Shown piece after piece: positions 10,997 to 22,880 of a stretch of 64,000 nt of DNA. The DNA lies in the NCBI GenBank assembly GCA_017163975.1, contig JAFFSR010000395.1, positions 566,001 to 630,000 of the forward strand, in the 5' to 3' direction. Within the stretch, counting starts at the first letter, position 1. Each line of letters starts with the position of its first letter. The DNA is from Anastatus disparis (lineage: Eukaryota > Arthropoda > Insecta > Hymenoptera > Eupelmidae). A model generated the notes under the pieces. That model was not told where the DNA came from. It was given only the letters and a program-made list of their open reading frames with translations, and did not search any database. The position numbers and the translations under genes are program-made.

Positions 10997-11479
10997 ACAA
11001 GTAATAATACTCAATATTCATCAATATTATTGAAATAATGAGAAATTATTAATTGAAATTACCCTATGAAATCATACATTTGAATTAGGCTTCCGTTAAC
11101 TATTAGTACCGTAGAAGTAGTAAGTGGGTAACTTGTATGTATGGAATTAGCCATCGCGTATAGTAATTCAAAATCACAGACTTGAGTTATATTAGAGCAT
11201 CGAAATAACTACCTCTTGGCTTTCACATACTGTTTTTAACTTTGGTTTTATTCGTATTTCACGTAGTTATGATTGTTATTAAATTGGAAACATTAAACTT
11301 TTCAAATTAAAAAGTAAGCAAACCCTGTTCCTTGAGATCTCCAGCCACAAGTTCTGAAAACCGAGCCAATACCACACTGTTATTCGCACGTTTGAATAAT
11401 ATTTGTTACAACATTTGTCGTAATTATATTATACAATAAATAAATTAGGTAAATTTTATGTCATTTGAACTAGTTTTGC
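10997..11479. other. No feature recognised
   Basis: A+T-rich, no convincing reading frame, no repeat shared with the rest of the window that I could see. Confidence 0.5.
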
Positions 11480-11483
11480 TTAA

Positions 11484-11856
11484 GGGGATGTGAAATGGAC
11501 ACTACACCTGTATTCGTAAATATTGACTATCTTTTCATTTTATTGCAAAATTTACAGTAAAAAAATGCATTAGCTTATAGTATGTACTATAAAAATTATT
11601 CAGTTAAATTTTCAAATAAATTCATTCATTAGTTTTTAAGATATTTGGATTTCTGTAGAAAATCGGAAAATTTTAATAAATAATTTTGGAATCCAAAATT
11701 CTCAAATACTAATCAATGAATTTATTTGAAAATTTAACTAAATAATCATCATGGTGCATACTACAAGCTAATGCATTTCTTTTCTAGAAATTTAGCAATA
11801 AAATGGAAAGGAAGTTAATATCTATAGGTACAGGTGTAGAGTCCGTTTACATCTCC
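11484..11856. mobile_element. TTAA-B1 small inverted-repeat element
   Basis: 373 bp, TTAA at both sides (11480-11483, 11857-11860). Ends are complementary: GGGGATGTGAAATGGACAC at the left and the complement of GGAGATGTAAACGGA at the right, followed by CTACACCTGTA and a pairing arm of over 100 bp. No coding capacity. TTAA targets are typical of piggyBac and Kolobok superfamilies; purine-rich GG ends favour Kolobok, which is inference. Confidence 0.85.
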
Positions 11857-11973
11857 TTAACAGTGGTAAAAACGTTTTTTTAGAAATAAATTTCAATAAA
11901 TGTTTCATAACGATTAAATTTTTTTTTTTTACTTTTGTTTTTCTTGTAATTCTTCCACTCTCATTTTCATTAA

Positions 11974-12385
11974 CGGCATGTCGGAGCTGCAGCAATAGAG
12001 TTTTGCTTTTTTTATTTTATCAATATCTTTTTAAATTTTTAAATTAAACAAATATAATGACTTGTCCGTACTAAAGCTATATTTATACAATAATTTTTGT
12101 TAAAATAAAAAATCATTTGGACTTGTTATTTTTTTATGAGCTTGGATTGGGAAACGAGGGAAATTAGATATCAAACTCGACAAACCTAACCTTAAAATAC
12201 GACATATTGAAAGTTTTTATTATAACTTTGTATGTATAATATTTTGGTGGATTTCTTGAGTTGTCCGCACTAGAGTTTAATCTTACAAATTTTTTCTTTG
12301 TAGCAAAGAAACTCGATTAAACGCATCGTTTATTCATAAGTTAAGATTGGAAATATTATTAGAAGGCGGACAGCTTCGTCATGCT
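11974..12385. mobile_element. TTAA-D1 small element
   Basis: 412 bp. Starts CGGCATGTCGGAGCTGCAG after TTAA (11970-11973) and ends CAGCTTCGTCATGCTC before CTAA, a mutated TTAA. The end pieces CGGCATG and CATGCTC are only loosely inverted. D2, D3 and D4 share the whole body. The inverted duplicate at 10551 shows the empty site. Confidence 0.85.
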
Positions 12386-12584
12386 CTAAGAACTATTATG
12401 AAATGAAAATTGATAAATTTTTCAAGTTTTCCGAATCGTTCCGACATTGAAATTTAAATTATAAGCCGTTACTCATAAAATTTGGAAAAGTCTATTGTAT
12501 GCAACTATTTTTCCAGTGATTCAGTTGTAATTTATAAAATTGTGAATTTGAGTGATTCATTATGTTTCTTTCCGTAATATTTAT

Positions 12585-13539
12585 CTGATGTTGGAGCTGC
12601 AGCAATCGAGTTTTGCTTTTTTCATTTCATTAATATCATTTTAAATTCGTAAATTATTAGTATATTGTGTAACGAGTAAGGTTTAGTTGACTATTGCGCA
12701 CGAGGGCGATTTGGCGCACGAGCGTAGCGAGTAGCGCCATTGCCCGAGACTCTCTTTCTCTCATATCTGCCGTACGACTGACTCGCAATAGTATATTTCA
12801 ATACTTTTTGGTACTATTATTTGTAATTAAATTACATACTTTTAGTTCACTAATTTCACGTATATACGGGATAATTACGATTTCGGTGATGTAAAAATAA
12901 TACAAAAATAGATGATACGATTTACTTTGTCAGAGGTTAAAGCGAGATAGAGTATAAAATTCATCACATGGTCGATGAGATACAGTATGAGGGCGCTGCG
13001 CTTGTATAAACCTTTGCGATTTTACATTAATTAACGCTTTTGCGTGACATTATTTTACAGAATGTAACGTATTTACGTGATTTAATACAAAATAATATTA
13101 TACATAGCTGTGAAACACACGCCCTCAAAAAACAACACACGCAGCGCGCGCTATTAGCTACTTACTACCCCGAAAACGCATGCGCTATAGGCCACTTACT
13201 CAGCACGGATGAGAAAAACAAATATAATGACTTGTCCGCACTAAAGCTATGTTAATACAATAATTTTTGTTAAAATAAAAAATCATTTAAACTTGTAAAT
13301 TTTTTATGAACTTGGATTGGAAATTATATCAAGCTCGACAAACCTAATCTTAAAATACGTTATATTAGAAGTTTGTATTATTACTTTTTATGTAGTATTT
13401 TCGTGGGTTTCTTGAGTTGTCCGCACAGTTGAATCTTACAAATTTTTTCTTTGTCGCAAAAAAATGTTATTAAACGCATTGTTTATTCATAACTTAGGAT
13501 TGGAAATATTATTAGAAGACTGGAAGCTTCGTCATGCTC
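12585..13539. mobile_element. TTAA-D2, split by a 0.56 kb insertion
   Basis: 12585-12657 matches the D start (GGAGCTGCAGCAATCGAG) and 13219-13539 matches the rest up to CATGCTC followed by TTAA at 13540-13543. The first bases are degraded. Older than D3 and D4 judged by more differences. Confidence 0.75.
12658..13218. other. CpG-rich insertion inside D2
   Basis: This stretch is absent from D1, D3 and D4 at the same place. It is richer in CG than its surroundings and has several dyads, such as GGCGCACGAG...GTAGCGCC at 12712-12737 and GACTATTGCG (12688) opposite CGCAATAGT (12783-12791). ORFs at 12694-12894 and 13040-13255 read through it but match nothing I know. Probably a non-coding mobile element of unknown type; its exact ends are not clear. 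Confidence 0.5.
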
Positions 13540-13670
13540 TTAAAAATAAAAATAATGTTATCTAATTTTAAAAATAATATTAATCTGAATAATATATCCT
13601 CATCAGAAAAGTTATTGTAATTTATATATTTTTGGAACCTTTCCAATTTCATGTGTACCACCATGGTATT

Positions 13671-14054
13671 ATATGGGGAAATCCACCCAACTTTAAATTC
13701 TCTAGTAACAGGTCATTATTTAAACTAGGTTATAATCTTTTGTGCTATCCTGTAACTCTATTTCTGATGTATTTTGTAAATGTGCCACAAACGGCGCAGC
13801 AGATAATTCTATAAAAAAAAAATTTACACATAAGATAAATTACGGTAATTTTTTATGTGTAAATATGAATGTTTCATAGAAATATCTACTGCGCCGTTTG
13901 TTAAACATTTACAAAATACATCAGAAATAGAGTTACAGGATAGCACAAAAGATTTGAACCTAGTTTAAATAATGTGCATCATGATGTAACCCAGTAACAG
14001 CTGTAATATGACCTGTTACTAGAGAATTAAAAGTTTTGTGGATATCCCCATATA
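13671..14054. mobile_element. Hairpin element with ATATGGGG ends
   Basis: Left arm 13671-13800 pairs with 13880-14054; ends ATATGGGGAAATCCACC and complement of ATATGGGGATATCCAC. The centre holds a smaller hairpin (ACACATAA ... TTATGTGT, 13829-13861). Both arms contain an AAACGGCGCAG block. No coding capacity; superfamily unknown. Confidence 0.8.
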
Positions 14055-14387
14055 TCAAAAAATATGATTATGACTTCTTCAGATTTTTATGAATTTCTAA
14101 TATATTGAATAGTGATTTTTGAAGGGCATATCATAGTATTAATCAAATTAACTTATTAATGAACTAAAAAATTGCCTAGTATTAATAAATCAGTGCGATT
14201 TATGGTATTTATTCACAAAAAAAATTTATAGCTTAGTCGTGTAAAATGGCTTTATTTTCACTATTGAACAATTCCATGGTATGCTTAACTATTTCAAGAG
14301 TTAAAAAAATATAATAATACGTATATTTTTTTATAACTTCAAAATCATTACTGAGAATCATAAATAATTTTCACGGTATTTTATTAA

Positions 14388-14768
14388 TAGCAGGTCATAT
14401 ATCTCTATCCTTTTATTATAAAAAAATTCAATTTTCTGCAAAACCTTATAATTGTAGCAAAAAATAAGAAGAAAGCCCCATCTCGTATAATAAAAAGCAA
14501 TATTTTCTCTTATGAGAAAAAATTATTTTTATCGCTTCGTTTCAAAGGAAACTTTGAAAAACTGAATTGTCCATCCAAACCTCGATATTTTATGTTTTTC
14601 AAGGTTTTTTTTAAAACGAATCGATAAAAAAATTTTTTCCTAATCAAAGAAAATATTGCTTTTTATGATACAAGATGGGGCTTTCTTTTTATTTTTTGCT
14701 AAAATTATTAGTTTTCGTAAAAAAATAAATTTTTTGATTACAATAGGACATATATACTCGACCTCCTC
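14388..14768. mobile_element. TTAA-C1 hairpin element
   Basis: 381 bp between TTAA 14384-14387 and 14769-14772. Arms pair over nearly the whole length: TAGCAGGTCATATATCTC at the left against the complement of GAGGAGGTCGAGTATATATG. Same family as C2, C3, C4 and C6, more diverged. Confidence 0.8.
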
Positions 14769-14772
14769 TTAA

Positions 14773-15586
14773 GGATCTTTAACAGCTATTAAACTCTTTA
14801 CAAGATTGTAATAATACATCTCGATTTACCTCCATAGAGTTCGTGAAGTTTCATTAACCTTTCAATCAGTATACAGAAAATATAAAGATTCATCCGTATT
14901 CTCCAATGATCTCATAGATTTATAATCATTTATTTACCAATAATTTAATAAATATATTCATACGATGATAAAACGTAAAAAATATTTCTGAAGAATTTTT
15001 TAAAATACAATCTAGAAGGTTTCTCCTGAAAACTTTACAGTGCTGTTCAATTCTAAAGCGATCTTAATTGTTCATTAATTGTGAATACGATAAAATTAAG
15101 GTGACTATTCCTTAGTAAAACTTAATGAATCAAAAAAGTTCAGAAGGTATCAACGACAATCATGACAATTTTTTTCATAAGAGTTCGCAAAGTTGTATTA
15201 TGGACTGGTACCGAAAACCGCAAAAAATTAGAAAAGTTCTTTTACATCAGGATCTTTCCAAACCTTAATGTACATTTCAACCGGGGTATTTCACTTGAAT
15301 ACGGAGGACATTTATAACTAATATAGGTAGCTAGGAGAGTTTCCGTAGCCGATGGAGATCCACGGCTCCACCAAAGTTTTTCCTATGTATTTTGGTGCCC
15401 TGAACACGAATTTCGAGGGTGGATAGCTGGAAAATAGTTAGGAAAATCACTGAAGTAAATTTTCTAATTGTTAATTTTTCGCGGAAAAACATAATTTTTC
15501 GTGTTTTTCATCAAATATTAAGTCAAATATTCTTATCAATTTTACGGTACATTGCACCATTTCTCTGTAAAAACATCATAAATATA
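14773..15586. other. No gene recognised
   Basis: A+T-rich. A less A+T-rich block at 15240-15440 (contains CCGATGGAGATCCACGG and CACGAATTTCGAGGG) could be an old repeat; no reading frame supports a gene. Confidence 0.4.
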
Positions 15587-15840
15587 CACTGAGAAAAAGA
15601 TTTTGTAGTTTCAAAGAAACGTGTGTTTCAATAGTGCCAAACACATGATTTCTTTAAATCAAAAAAATTTTTTTATTTTCAAAAAAATATTTATTTATTT
15701 GAAATATTTTAAATTAGATATATTTGAAATAAATAAATATTTTTTTGAAAATAAAAAAATTTTTTTGATTTAAAGAAATCGTGTGTTTGGCACTATTGAA
15801 ACACATGTTTCTTTGAAACTACAAAATCTTTTTCTCAGTG
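15587..15840. mobile_element. TA-F1 hairpin element with CACTGAGAAAAA ends
   Basis: 254 bp flanked by TA on both sides (15585-15586, 15841-15842). It is an almost perfect palindrome: CACTGAGAAAAAGATTTTG at the left and its complement at the right, with arms of about 120 bp. TA duplication and short size fit Tc1/mariner-derived MITEs. Confidence 0.9.
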
Positions 15841-15842
15841 TA

Positions 15843-17175
15843 AAAAAACTCATTTTGCCATTTTTAATGATTTTTTTTATTTTATTGCACCAATCATTGG
15901 TGACCAATATAATTAAGAATTTTTACATTTTAATTAGCTAAAATTATTCTTTAATCCACCAACTGTTGATAAAAAAAGAATGGTTTAGGCTGGTTGCGGT
16001 CTTCCTTTAATTTTTCACGAAGAATTGAACCGCTTATTCAGAGAGTACCGCGCAACGGTGCTCACATGAAAAAGTCAGGTCGGGAAATAGGGGAGATTGC
16101 TATAGTAACATTAAAGTCCACGGTTCCAAAAATTTTTTTTATATATTTTGTCACTAAATTGTCACGAAAAGTCTATTTTTTAAATAAAAAACATTTCGTC
16201 GCTTATTTCATGCAATTTTCATGCCAAAGTTATGAAAAAGAATAAGTTTTATAATTTTTTTCAATTTTTCATATTAGAATGAGACTATTGTTACAGTGCA
16301 GCAGAGATTAGAATAGGATTTCCTAAAATTTTATTTCAATTGTTAAATTTATGTTATAATTTATAAATACGTTTAATTAATCGTTATTTGTATTTTAATC
16401 TTATTACATTTTTTACATGTAGAATTTTTGCTACAAGAACAATATGTACAGTACGCTATTCATTATTTTATGAAGTTTAAAAAACTTGTGTTTTTATAAT
16501 TTATAAAATTTTTTAACGAAGTACAATTTTTTTCTGTGAACTACTCTTTTACTGTTACATATTTTGTAAAAATATATCTTTTTAATAAAAAAAATAGGTA
16601 TATGATTGAGTGAAAATATTAATTTTAATTAATTTAATTTATGTATAACCCTGTTGAAAAAACTCACTGACATGGTAACATTTTTTTTAACTGTTAATAA
16701 TTGAATTTATTGATTTGTTGATTGTAATTCTTTAATCATTTATTTTATTTCCGCAATTCAATCCAAAATATCCTTAATTTATAATCCTTCAGTTGCAAAT
16801 TGAGGCAGCACACTTATTATAACACATCTAAATTAATTTATAGCAGCATCATCAGTGTCTCAAACAAATTTTAAAATTGCTTAGCATAAACTTTAAAACG
16901 AATGTCAGGAAAAAGTAATTAACATTGTAAAAGAATTTTTTTATTACAGATAACTATTATGTGAAAAACTTTGTCAAAAATAAAATCATATAATCAAATT
17001 ATCCATCAAAAAGTAAAACCATTCCTTAAAAATCTTTAAGATTTTTATCAGTATTAATATTAACAACTTTTCCTAAACTAGAATTTTTTTTATTTTAAGT
17101 AACATAGAAAAAATAACCTGTTTGTGTAACTGATTAAAAACTGCTCACTTGTTAAAAAAAAAATCTGGTGGCACT
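15843..17175. other. No feature recognised
   Basis: A+T-rich sequence with no convincing ORF (the 83-codon frame at 15994 has no family match and no start context) and no repeat shared elsewhere in the window that I noticed. Confidence 0.5.
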
Positions 17176-17196
17176 CATATATATATATATATATAT

Positions 17197-17773
17197 TTAT
17201 GTCCTCGTAGGCCGTATTCGTGTCAGTATGTAAAGAGGATGCTAAATTTGTATTGGCATCCCATATGTCTCAGACGCGCTCCTCGACTTATTGCAAGAAT
17301 TATATGTCTTCCTGAGACATATTGAGTCTCAATATGTCTCAGGAGAAATCAATATGGCATCACCGATCCTACTATGTTTCGTTCAATATGTCAAAGAGCA
17401 ATCATATTGAACGTAGGTTAGTGAAAAAAAAATGACTCGCGCTTCGACAGCAGCTATACTCATTACAAAATGTCAATCTAAGAAACAAAAGAAAAAATCA
17501 ATAGAACTAAAATTTAATTTTAAAAGTATTCAAAAAAAGATTAATATTTTCAACTAATAAGTTATATTTCCTCATACGGCCTACTTCGGACATAAAATCA
17601 TCTATGTCCTTTGGCCATTTATTCAGGTGGAATCTGAATCTCGAACAATGTTTGCCGCTTGAGCAGAAATCTACCTCGGGCGCGCTTCGCGCGCCCTCGG
17701 CAATTTCAGCTCAAGCGACAAACATTGTCCTCGATTCATATTCCACCTGAATATGGCCAAAGGACATATATAA

Positions 17774-17776
<3 letters not shown>
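17197..17776 (-). mobile_element. G1: two-hairpin element, minus orientation
   Basis: 580 bp in a (TA)n run. Read on the minus strand it starts TAGTTATATATGTCC and ends GGACATAA. Hairpin 1 (17583-17770) is a long stem whose tip is the GC-rich palindrome at 17676-17698 (CGGGCGCGCTTCGCGCGCCC). Then follows a wider stem whose arms contain ATACGGCC (17211-17218) and GGCCGTAT (complement at 17574-17581). Inside this wider stem lies a 31-bp palindrome at 17312-17342 (CTGAGACATATTGA on each side). Compared with G2 the stem bases differ but pairing is kept. No ORF of note. Confidence 0.8.
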
Positions 17777-17816
<40 letters not shown>

Positions 17817-19039
17817 GTGTGTGTGTGTGTGCGCGCATGTGAATTGACATAAAATATCCGATGTATATGTATATACATATATTCATAAGCCCATGTGTGT
17901 GCGTGCATGCGAATTGACAGAAACGGTCCCATATATATAAATACGAATTTCAAATACATGTTTAGATGTGTTTGCGCCTTCGAGTTGACAAGATATGTCA
18001 AATATATGAAAACCGGTGCGTGCGTGTTGACATGATACGTCCCATATACGTGAACCTAAGGGCGCTCGGATAGGTGTGTTAGAGTTGTCATGAAATGCCC
18101 ATATATATAAAACTGTATAGGCGTGGGTAATAATTGACGTGAAAAATCCTATGTATATTAACGTGTGTGCATGTATGCAAATCGATATGAAATGTACCAT
18201 ATGTATAAACCTGTGTGTGTGTCCGTGCGTTCGAATTGACATGGAAAATCCCATGTATATTAACGTACGTGTGCATGCATGCGAATCGACATGAAATGTC
18301 CAATATATATAAACCTGTGTGTTTGTATGCGTTTGAATTGACATTAAAAATCCCATGTATATTAACGTGTATGTGCATGCATGCGAATCGACATGAAATG
18401 TCCAATATATATAAACCTGTGTGTTTGTATGCGTTTGAATTGACATTAAAAATCCCATGTATATTAACGTGTGTGTGCATGCATGCGCAACGACATGTAC
18501 TGTCCCATAGATATATATATATACAAACCTGTAAACGACATGTAATATCTCATATATATATACCTGTATGTGCGTACGTTCCAATTGACGTGAAAAATCC
18601 AATATTTATTAAAGATTGTGTGCATGCATGCGAATTGACATAAAATGTCCCATATATATGTAAACCTGTGTGTGTGCGTTCGAATTGACGTGAAAAATCT
18701 TATGTATATTAACGTGCGTGTGCATGCATGCGAATCGACATGAAATGTTCCATATATATATAAACCTAAGGTTACTAGGATGGGTGTGAGCGTGTTGTCA
18801 TAAAATGCCCCGCATATATAGAAAAGCCTGTGATTATAAGTACGTACGAGTTGACATGAAATGTCGCATATATATAATCCTGTGTGTGTGTGTGCATGGG
18901 TGCACATTGGCATGAAATATCTCATATATATATGTATATATATATATATACCTGTATGTACGTGTGTTCCAATTGACGTGAAAAATCCAATATTTATTAA
19001 AGTTTGTGTGCATGCATGCGAATTGACATGGAATGTCCC

Positions 19040-19070
<31 letters not shown>

Positions 19071-19286
19071 CCTGTGTGTGTGCGTTCGAATTGACGTAAA
19101 AAATCCTATGCATATTAACGTGCGTGTGCATGCATGCGAATCGACATGAAATGTCCCATATATATATATAAACCTAAGGTTACTCGGATGGGTGTGTGCG
19201 TGTTGTCATAAAATGTCCCACATATATAAAAAAAGCCTGTCATTATGAGTATGTACGAGTTGACATGAAATGTCCCATATATAATC

Positions 19287-19353
<67 letters not shown>

Positions 19354-19800
19354 CGTGCGTGCGCATTGGCATGAAATGTCTCATATATATAAACCTGTGT
19401 GTGTGCCTTGGAATCGACGTGAAAAATCCTATGTTTATTAACGTGCGTGTGTATGCATGCAAATCGACATGAAATGTCCCATGTACATAAATCTAAGGGT
19501 ACACGAATGGGTGTGTGCGTGTTGTCATGAATTGTACCACATATAAAGAAAACCTGTACTCATGAGTACGTGCTAACCGACATGAAATATCCCATGTATG
19601 TATGTATGTATGTATATATATACATATATATAAACCAAAATATATATGGGTCAACGGGTGCAAGTTGACATTAAACGGACCATGTATATATATATCAACT
19701 TGTCCGTATGTGTGCGTGTGGGTCGACATGAAATGTTGCATATATATGAGCCTAGGTGCGTATGTATGTGCGCGTCCACATATGTTTTTCTATATACATA
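17777..19800. repeat. S1 satellite: about 102-bp units of two halves
   Basis: Tandem units of about 101-103 bp, each with two related halves. One half carries GACATGAAATGTCC and ATATATATAAACCTGTGTG; the other GACATGAAAAATCC and ATGTATATTAACGTG, then GTGCATGCATGCGAAT. GACATGAAATGTC is a dyad. Units include (TA)n and (TG)n runs, the longest (TG)n at about 19292-19348. Reading frames of up to 239 codons (for example 17883-18602 minus) arise because the unit length is near a multiple of three; they translate into repeats such as YIWDISCQ and ACTHTLIY and are not genes. Confidence 0.92.
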
Positions 19801-20380
19801 TATATGATAAAAATTCCTTAGTACGTTTAATTAAAAAGGAATTGTGGAATTTTTAATTAAAGCCCTCGAATTCACAAATCATAATCATAACTGACGCTCT
19901 TTCAATTCACGATTACATTTTGATTTCTTAATTGAAACTTATTTAATTAAGGATTCCTTTTGATTTTGGAATTAAAGCCCTTTCAATTCACGATTAAATT
20001 TTGATTTCTTAATTGAAATTTATTCAATTAAGAATTCCTTTTGATTTTGAAATTAAAGCCCTTTCAATTCACGATTAAATTTTGATTTCTTAATTGAAAT
20101 TTATTTAATTAAGAATTTCTTTTGATTTTGTAATTAAAGCCCTTTCAATTCACGATTACATTTTGATTTCTTAATTGAAATTTATTTAATTAAGAATTCC
20201 TTTTGATTTTTTAATTAAAGCCTTTTCAATTCACGATTAGATTTTGATTTGTTAATTAAAATATTTTCAATTATTAATTTAAAAGGAATTGTTAATTAAA
20301 TAAAACTTTAATTACGAATTCAAAAAGGATTTAAGAATTAAAATTTATTTAAAGCTCAAAATGATTTAAATATTTGCAGC
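19801..20380. repeat. S1 right part: about 81-bp tandem repeat and end
   Basis: About five copies of a unit of about 81 bp with AATTAAAGCCCTTTCAATTC and ATTTTGATTTCTTAATTGAA. The same block follows S2 (42460-42800) with fewer copies, so array and tail are one composite unit. After the tail comes TTTGCAGCCCTG here and TTCGCAACCCTG in S2, like the right end of a hAT-type element (CAGGG...), but I find no matching left end. Confidence 0.8.
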
Positions 20381-21431
20381 CCTGTATTGCAGTAATCGAA
20401 AAGAAAAAACACCAACTGATTTCCCTTCATTTACATAGGGTCAATGTGGGAGTTACCGTGCCCTCCCCGACTACCACGCCCTTTGTTAAAGCATACGGTG
20501 TCGGCATTCAGAGCACGGTAATGAATGTACGTATTTATATGGTAAGCAGACGACACACAGTCAACTCGCACATCGAATAAGCTTTGTAAATTCAACCAAT
20601 AAATTAATAATTCTCAAATTTTCACGTAAGAAATATGTCTTATTTGTAAAAAGTGTACTGTACTTTAAATAAACAATCTAATAAAACTTATCAAAATAAA
20701 ACATTTAAGAAATAATGAGATTTTTTTACTGAAGAAAATGTATCTGCCTTAACCTTAAATGCACGGTTACTGGTCATTCGACCCTATTTTCAAATTTATT
20801 TTCTTTTACAAGATTCATGTATAATTTAGAAAAATCATAAATATATTTGAAGAAATAATATTTTATTTATTTGGCACAAATAAATAAATATGAATATATT
20901 TATACTTAATTAAAAGAAACAAATGATTTTTCAAAATATATGTGAGCATCATAGAACATAAAATTGAAAATATTTGAATAAAGAATAATTAGCTGATAAT
21001 TTTTTCTTTTTAATTACTGCAGTAATTACAATGTTTATGAGAGATATATGATGATACATATGAATTCATGTATGCATTAAATAAAACCAAATTTATATTA
21101 GAAAACAAAATTCAAGATATACTTATATATTGTAATTGTACATTGACTCAAGCGCATTATACTTTTAACTTTGTTCGCGCTTTAATCTATACTCTGCGAC
21201 TTAAACGCAATAGCATGTTCTGCTGTTTAAAAACTTTTGAATTACCCTTCCTAACGCTGTCACTTTCAGCAGAACGCCGCTTTCTTATTGTAGGTTATGA
21301 GGTCCTACTTGATGTAGATGGGTCAGGTGAAAAGCCAATAACCAACTACGAATATACAAGAGAAAGAGTTTTATTAATAAGAGCCTTAGGAGTAAGGAGA
21401 GGTGAAGGTGTCCTTTTTTTTTCTCTACACT
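20381..21431. other. No gene recognised
   Basis: Frames at 20374-20580 (68 codons) and 21068-21448 (126 codons) are open but match no family I know. The second has normal base composition in its last 80 codons (LIVGYEVLLDVDGSGEKP) and could be a fragment of a real coding sequence, with nothing else to support it. Confidence 0.35.
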
Positions 21432-22880
21432 GGGGGCTTATTCAGTAATACCGTAACGTCTAACGTCAAGCTTAACGCCGACGCGCGCATGCGTGGTAAT
21501 CATTTTTCAGCAAATACTATCGAATATCGCGAACGTTATCAGAGATCATGTTCACGCAACGACGAAAATCTTCTAAACTGAAGCGCTAAGTCGATTTTAT
21601 CGACAAATTTTACAACCAACTTGAAGCTTGGTTGTAAATCGTACGTTAAACTGTTAAACGTTATATTATGCATGACATATGTATATACATTGACAGAAAA
21701 GATTTCTCGAATCAAAAGAATTTCTTCGATTTGATGTGATCATTTAAATGGAAAAATAATTTCTTAGATAACTAGATGTTTTAATTAATTTCTTGCTTCA
21801 CAGATTTTAAGTTATATCCAAGAGGATCGAGATATCTTTTTTATCAGCGGATGTATATACCTATATATATATATAAATAAAGCGAACATTATTTTATTAT
21901 TTTTTACATTAGTGATTACATGATAAATTGTGTATAATTTTAAATTCAATTGGAGTTGCAGGTTTTAAAGTGACTTGTATGTACTTCAATAAAAACGAAC
22001 AGAAAAAAATAATATAAATATTGTTTTAAATAAACTTATCACCAATAAAAAAACGATTTATAATAAAATTATATATTAATCTAAATTTGCATTTTATATT
22101 CTATATCAGCAACTACAGTTTTTCAATTGAATTGTTAATTTTGCTGTAGAACTTAAAAATATTGATTTTCAAAATTTCATCTTTCAAAATGAAATTGTTG
22201 GCTTGGATAATGTTGAGTTAAAAGAATATGACTGTATTCACAGTAGCAAGGAAGTTCGGCAATTCAAAATTCCACCTGTGATAAATTAATAACGGTAAAA
22301 TTTGCTCCAGTATGCTGAATCGTGGTTCATGATTATTCTTGAATCAACCATACGATACAAAATAACAATTTGATATTTTTTTATTTGTCAAGTATTTTAT
22401 GTACAATAGGAGTAAATACGTACAACAAGCCATATAGAGATACCGAGTAAACATTTCATTATTACACAGTAGCTTTTTTTGTGACCGTTTCATTAATTAT
22501 AAAAATACTTAATATCAACCGAAGATCGTTCTAGCAAATGTAATATGCATGCGAAAAGAGCTTGCATAAATTATTCACACTCGGGAAAAATCCCGTGGTT
22601 TAAGATCCGATTGCTACAACTAAGCGTTTAAAAGATGTATCCTCGATATACTTATATTTTATATAAATTCTCAGAAATAGCCCTAGCGTTAATCGCATTA
22701 GACGTGCATGTATGATACAATATAACCTATCTATTTACACGTGTTTTCTTGATTCGGTATAATATTATATACATAGTATGATACGACATAACCAAGCTAT
22801 TTACACGTGCATTCATGATTCGGTATACGATTATATATAACCTGGTATACGCGAATCAATAGCTAGGTATAAGCTTACAG

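Larger units (their letters stand above)
10551..11972. repeat. Inverted duplication of about 208 bp, spacing 1 kb
   Basis: 10551-10757 and 11762-11972 are reverse complements with only a few differences. Each contains the same outer flank (TAATGAAAATGAGAGTGG), a poly-A/T run and the first about 90 bp of a TTAA-B element. At 11973 the outer flank of the right copy is cut by D1, and the left copy shows the uninterrupted site, confirming TTAA as D1 target. The origin may be a rearrangement or aborted foldback event rather than transposition. Confidence 0.8.

Noticed and set aside
13671..14054. microRNA-type hairpin
   Set aside because: The stem is too long, has transposon-like ends and a smaller palindrome in the loop, so it is better explained as a MITE.
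17883..18602. 239-codon ORF and its overlapping frames in S1 and S2
   Set aside because: They are translations of a satellite with units of about 102 bp on either strand; repeats such as YIWDISCQ follow unit length, with no codon bias and no start context.
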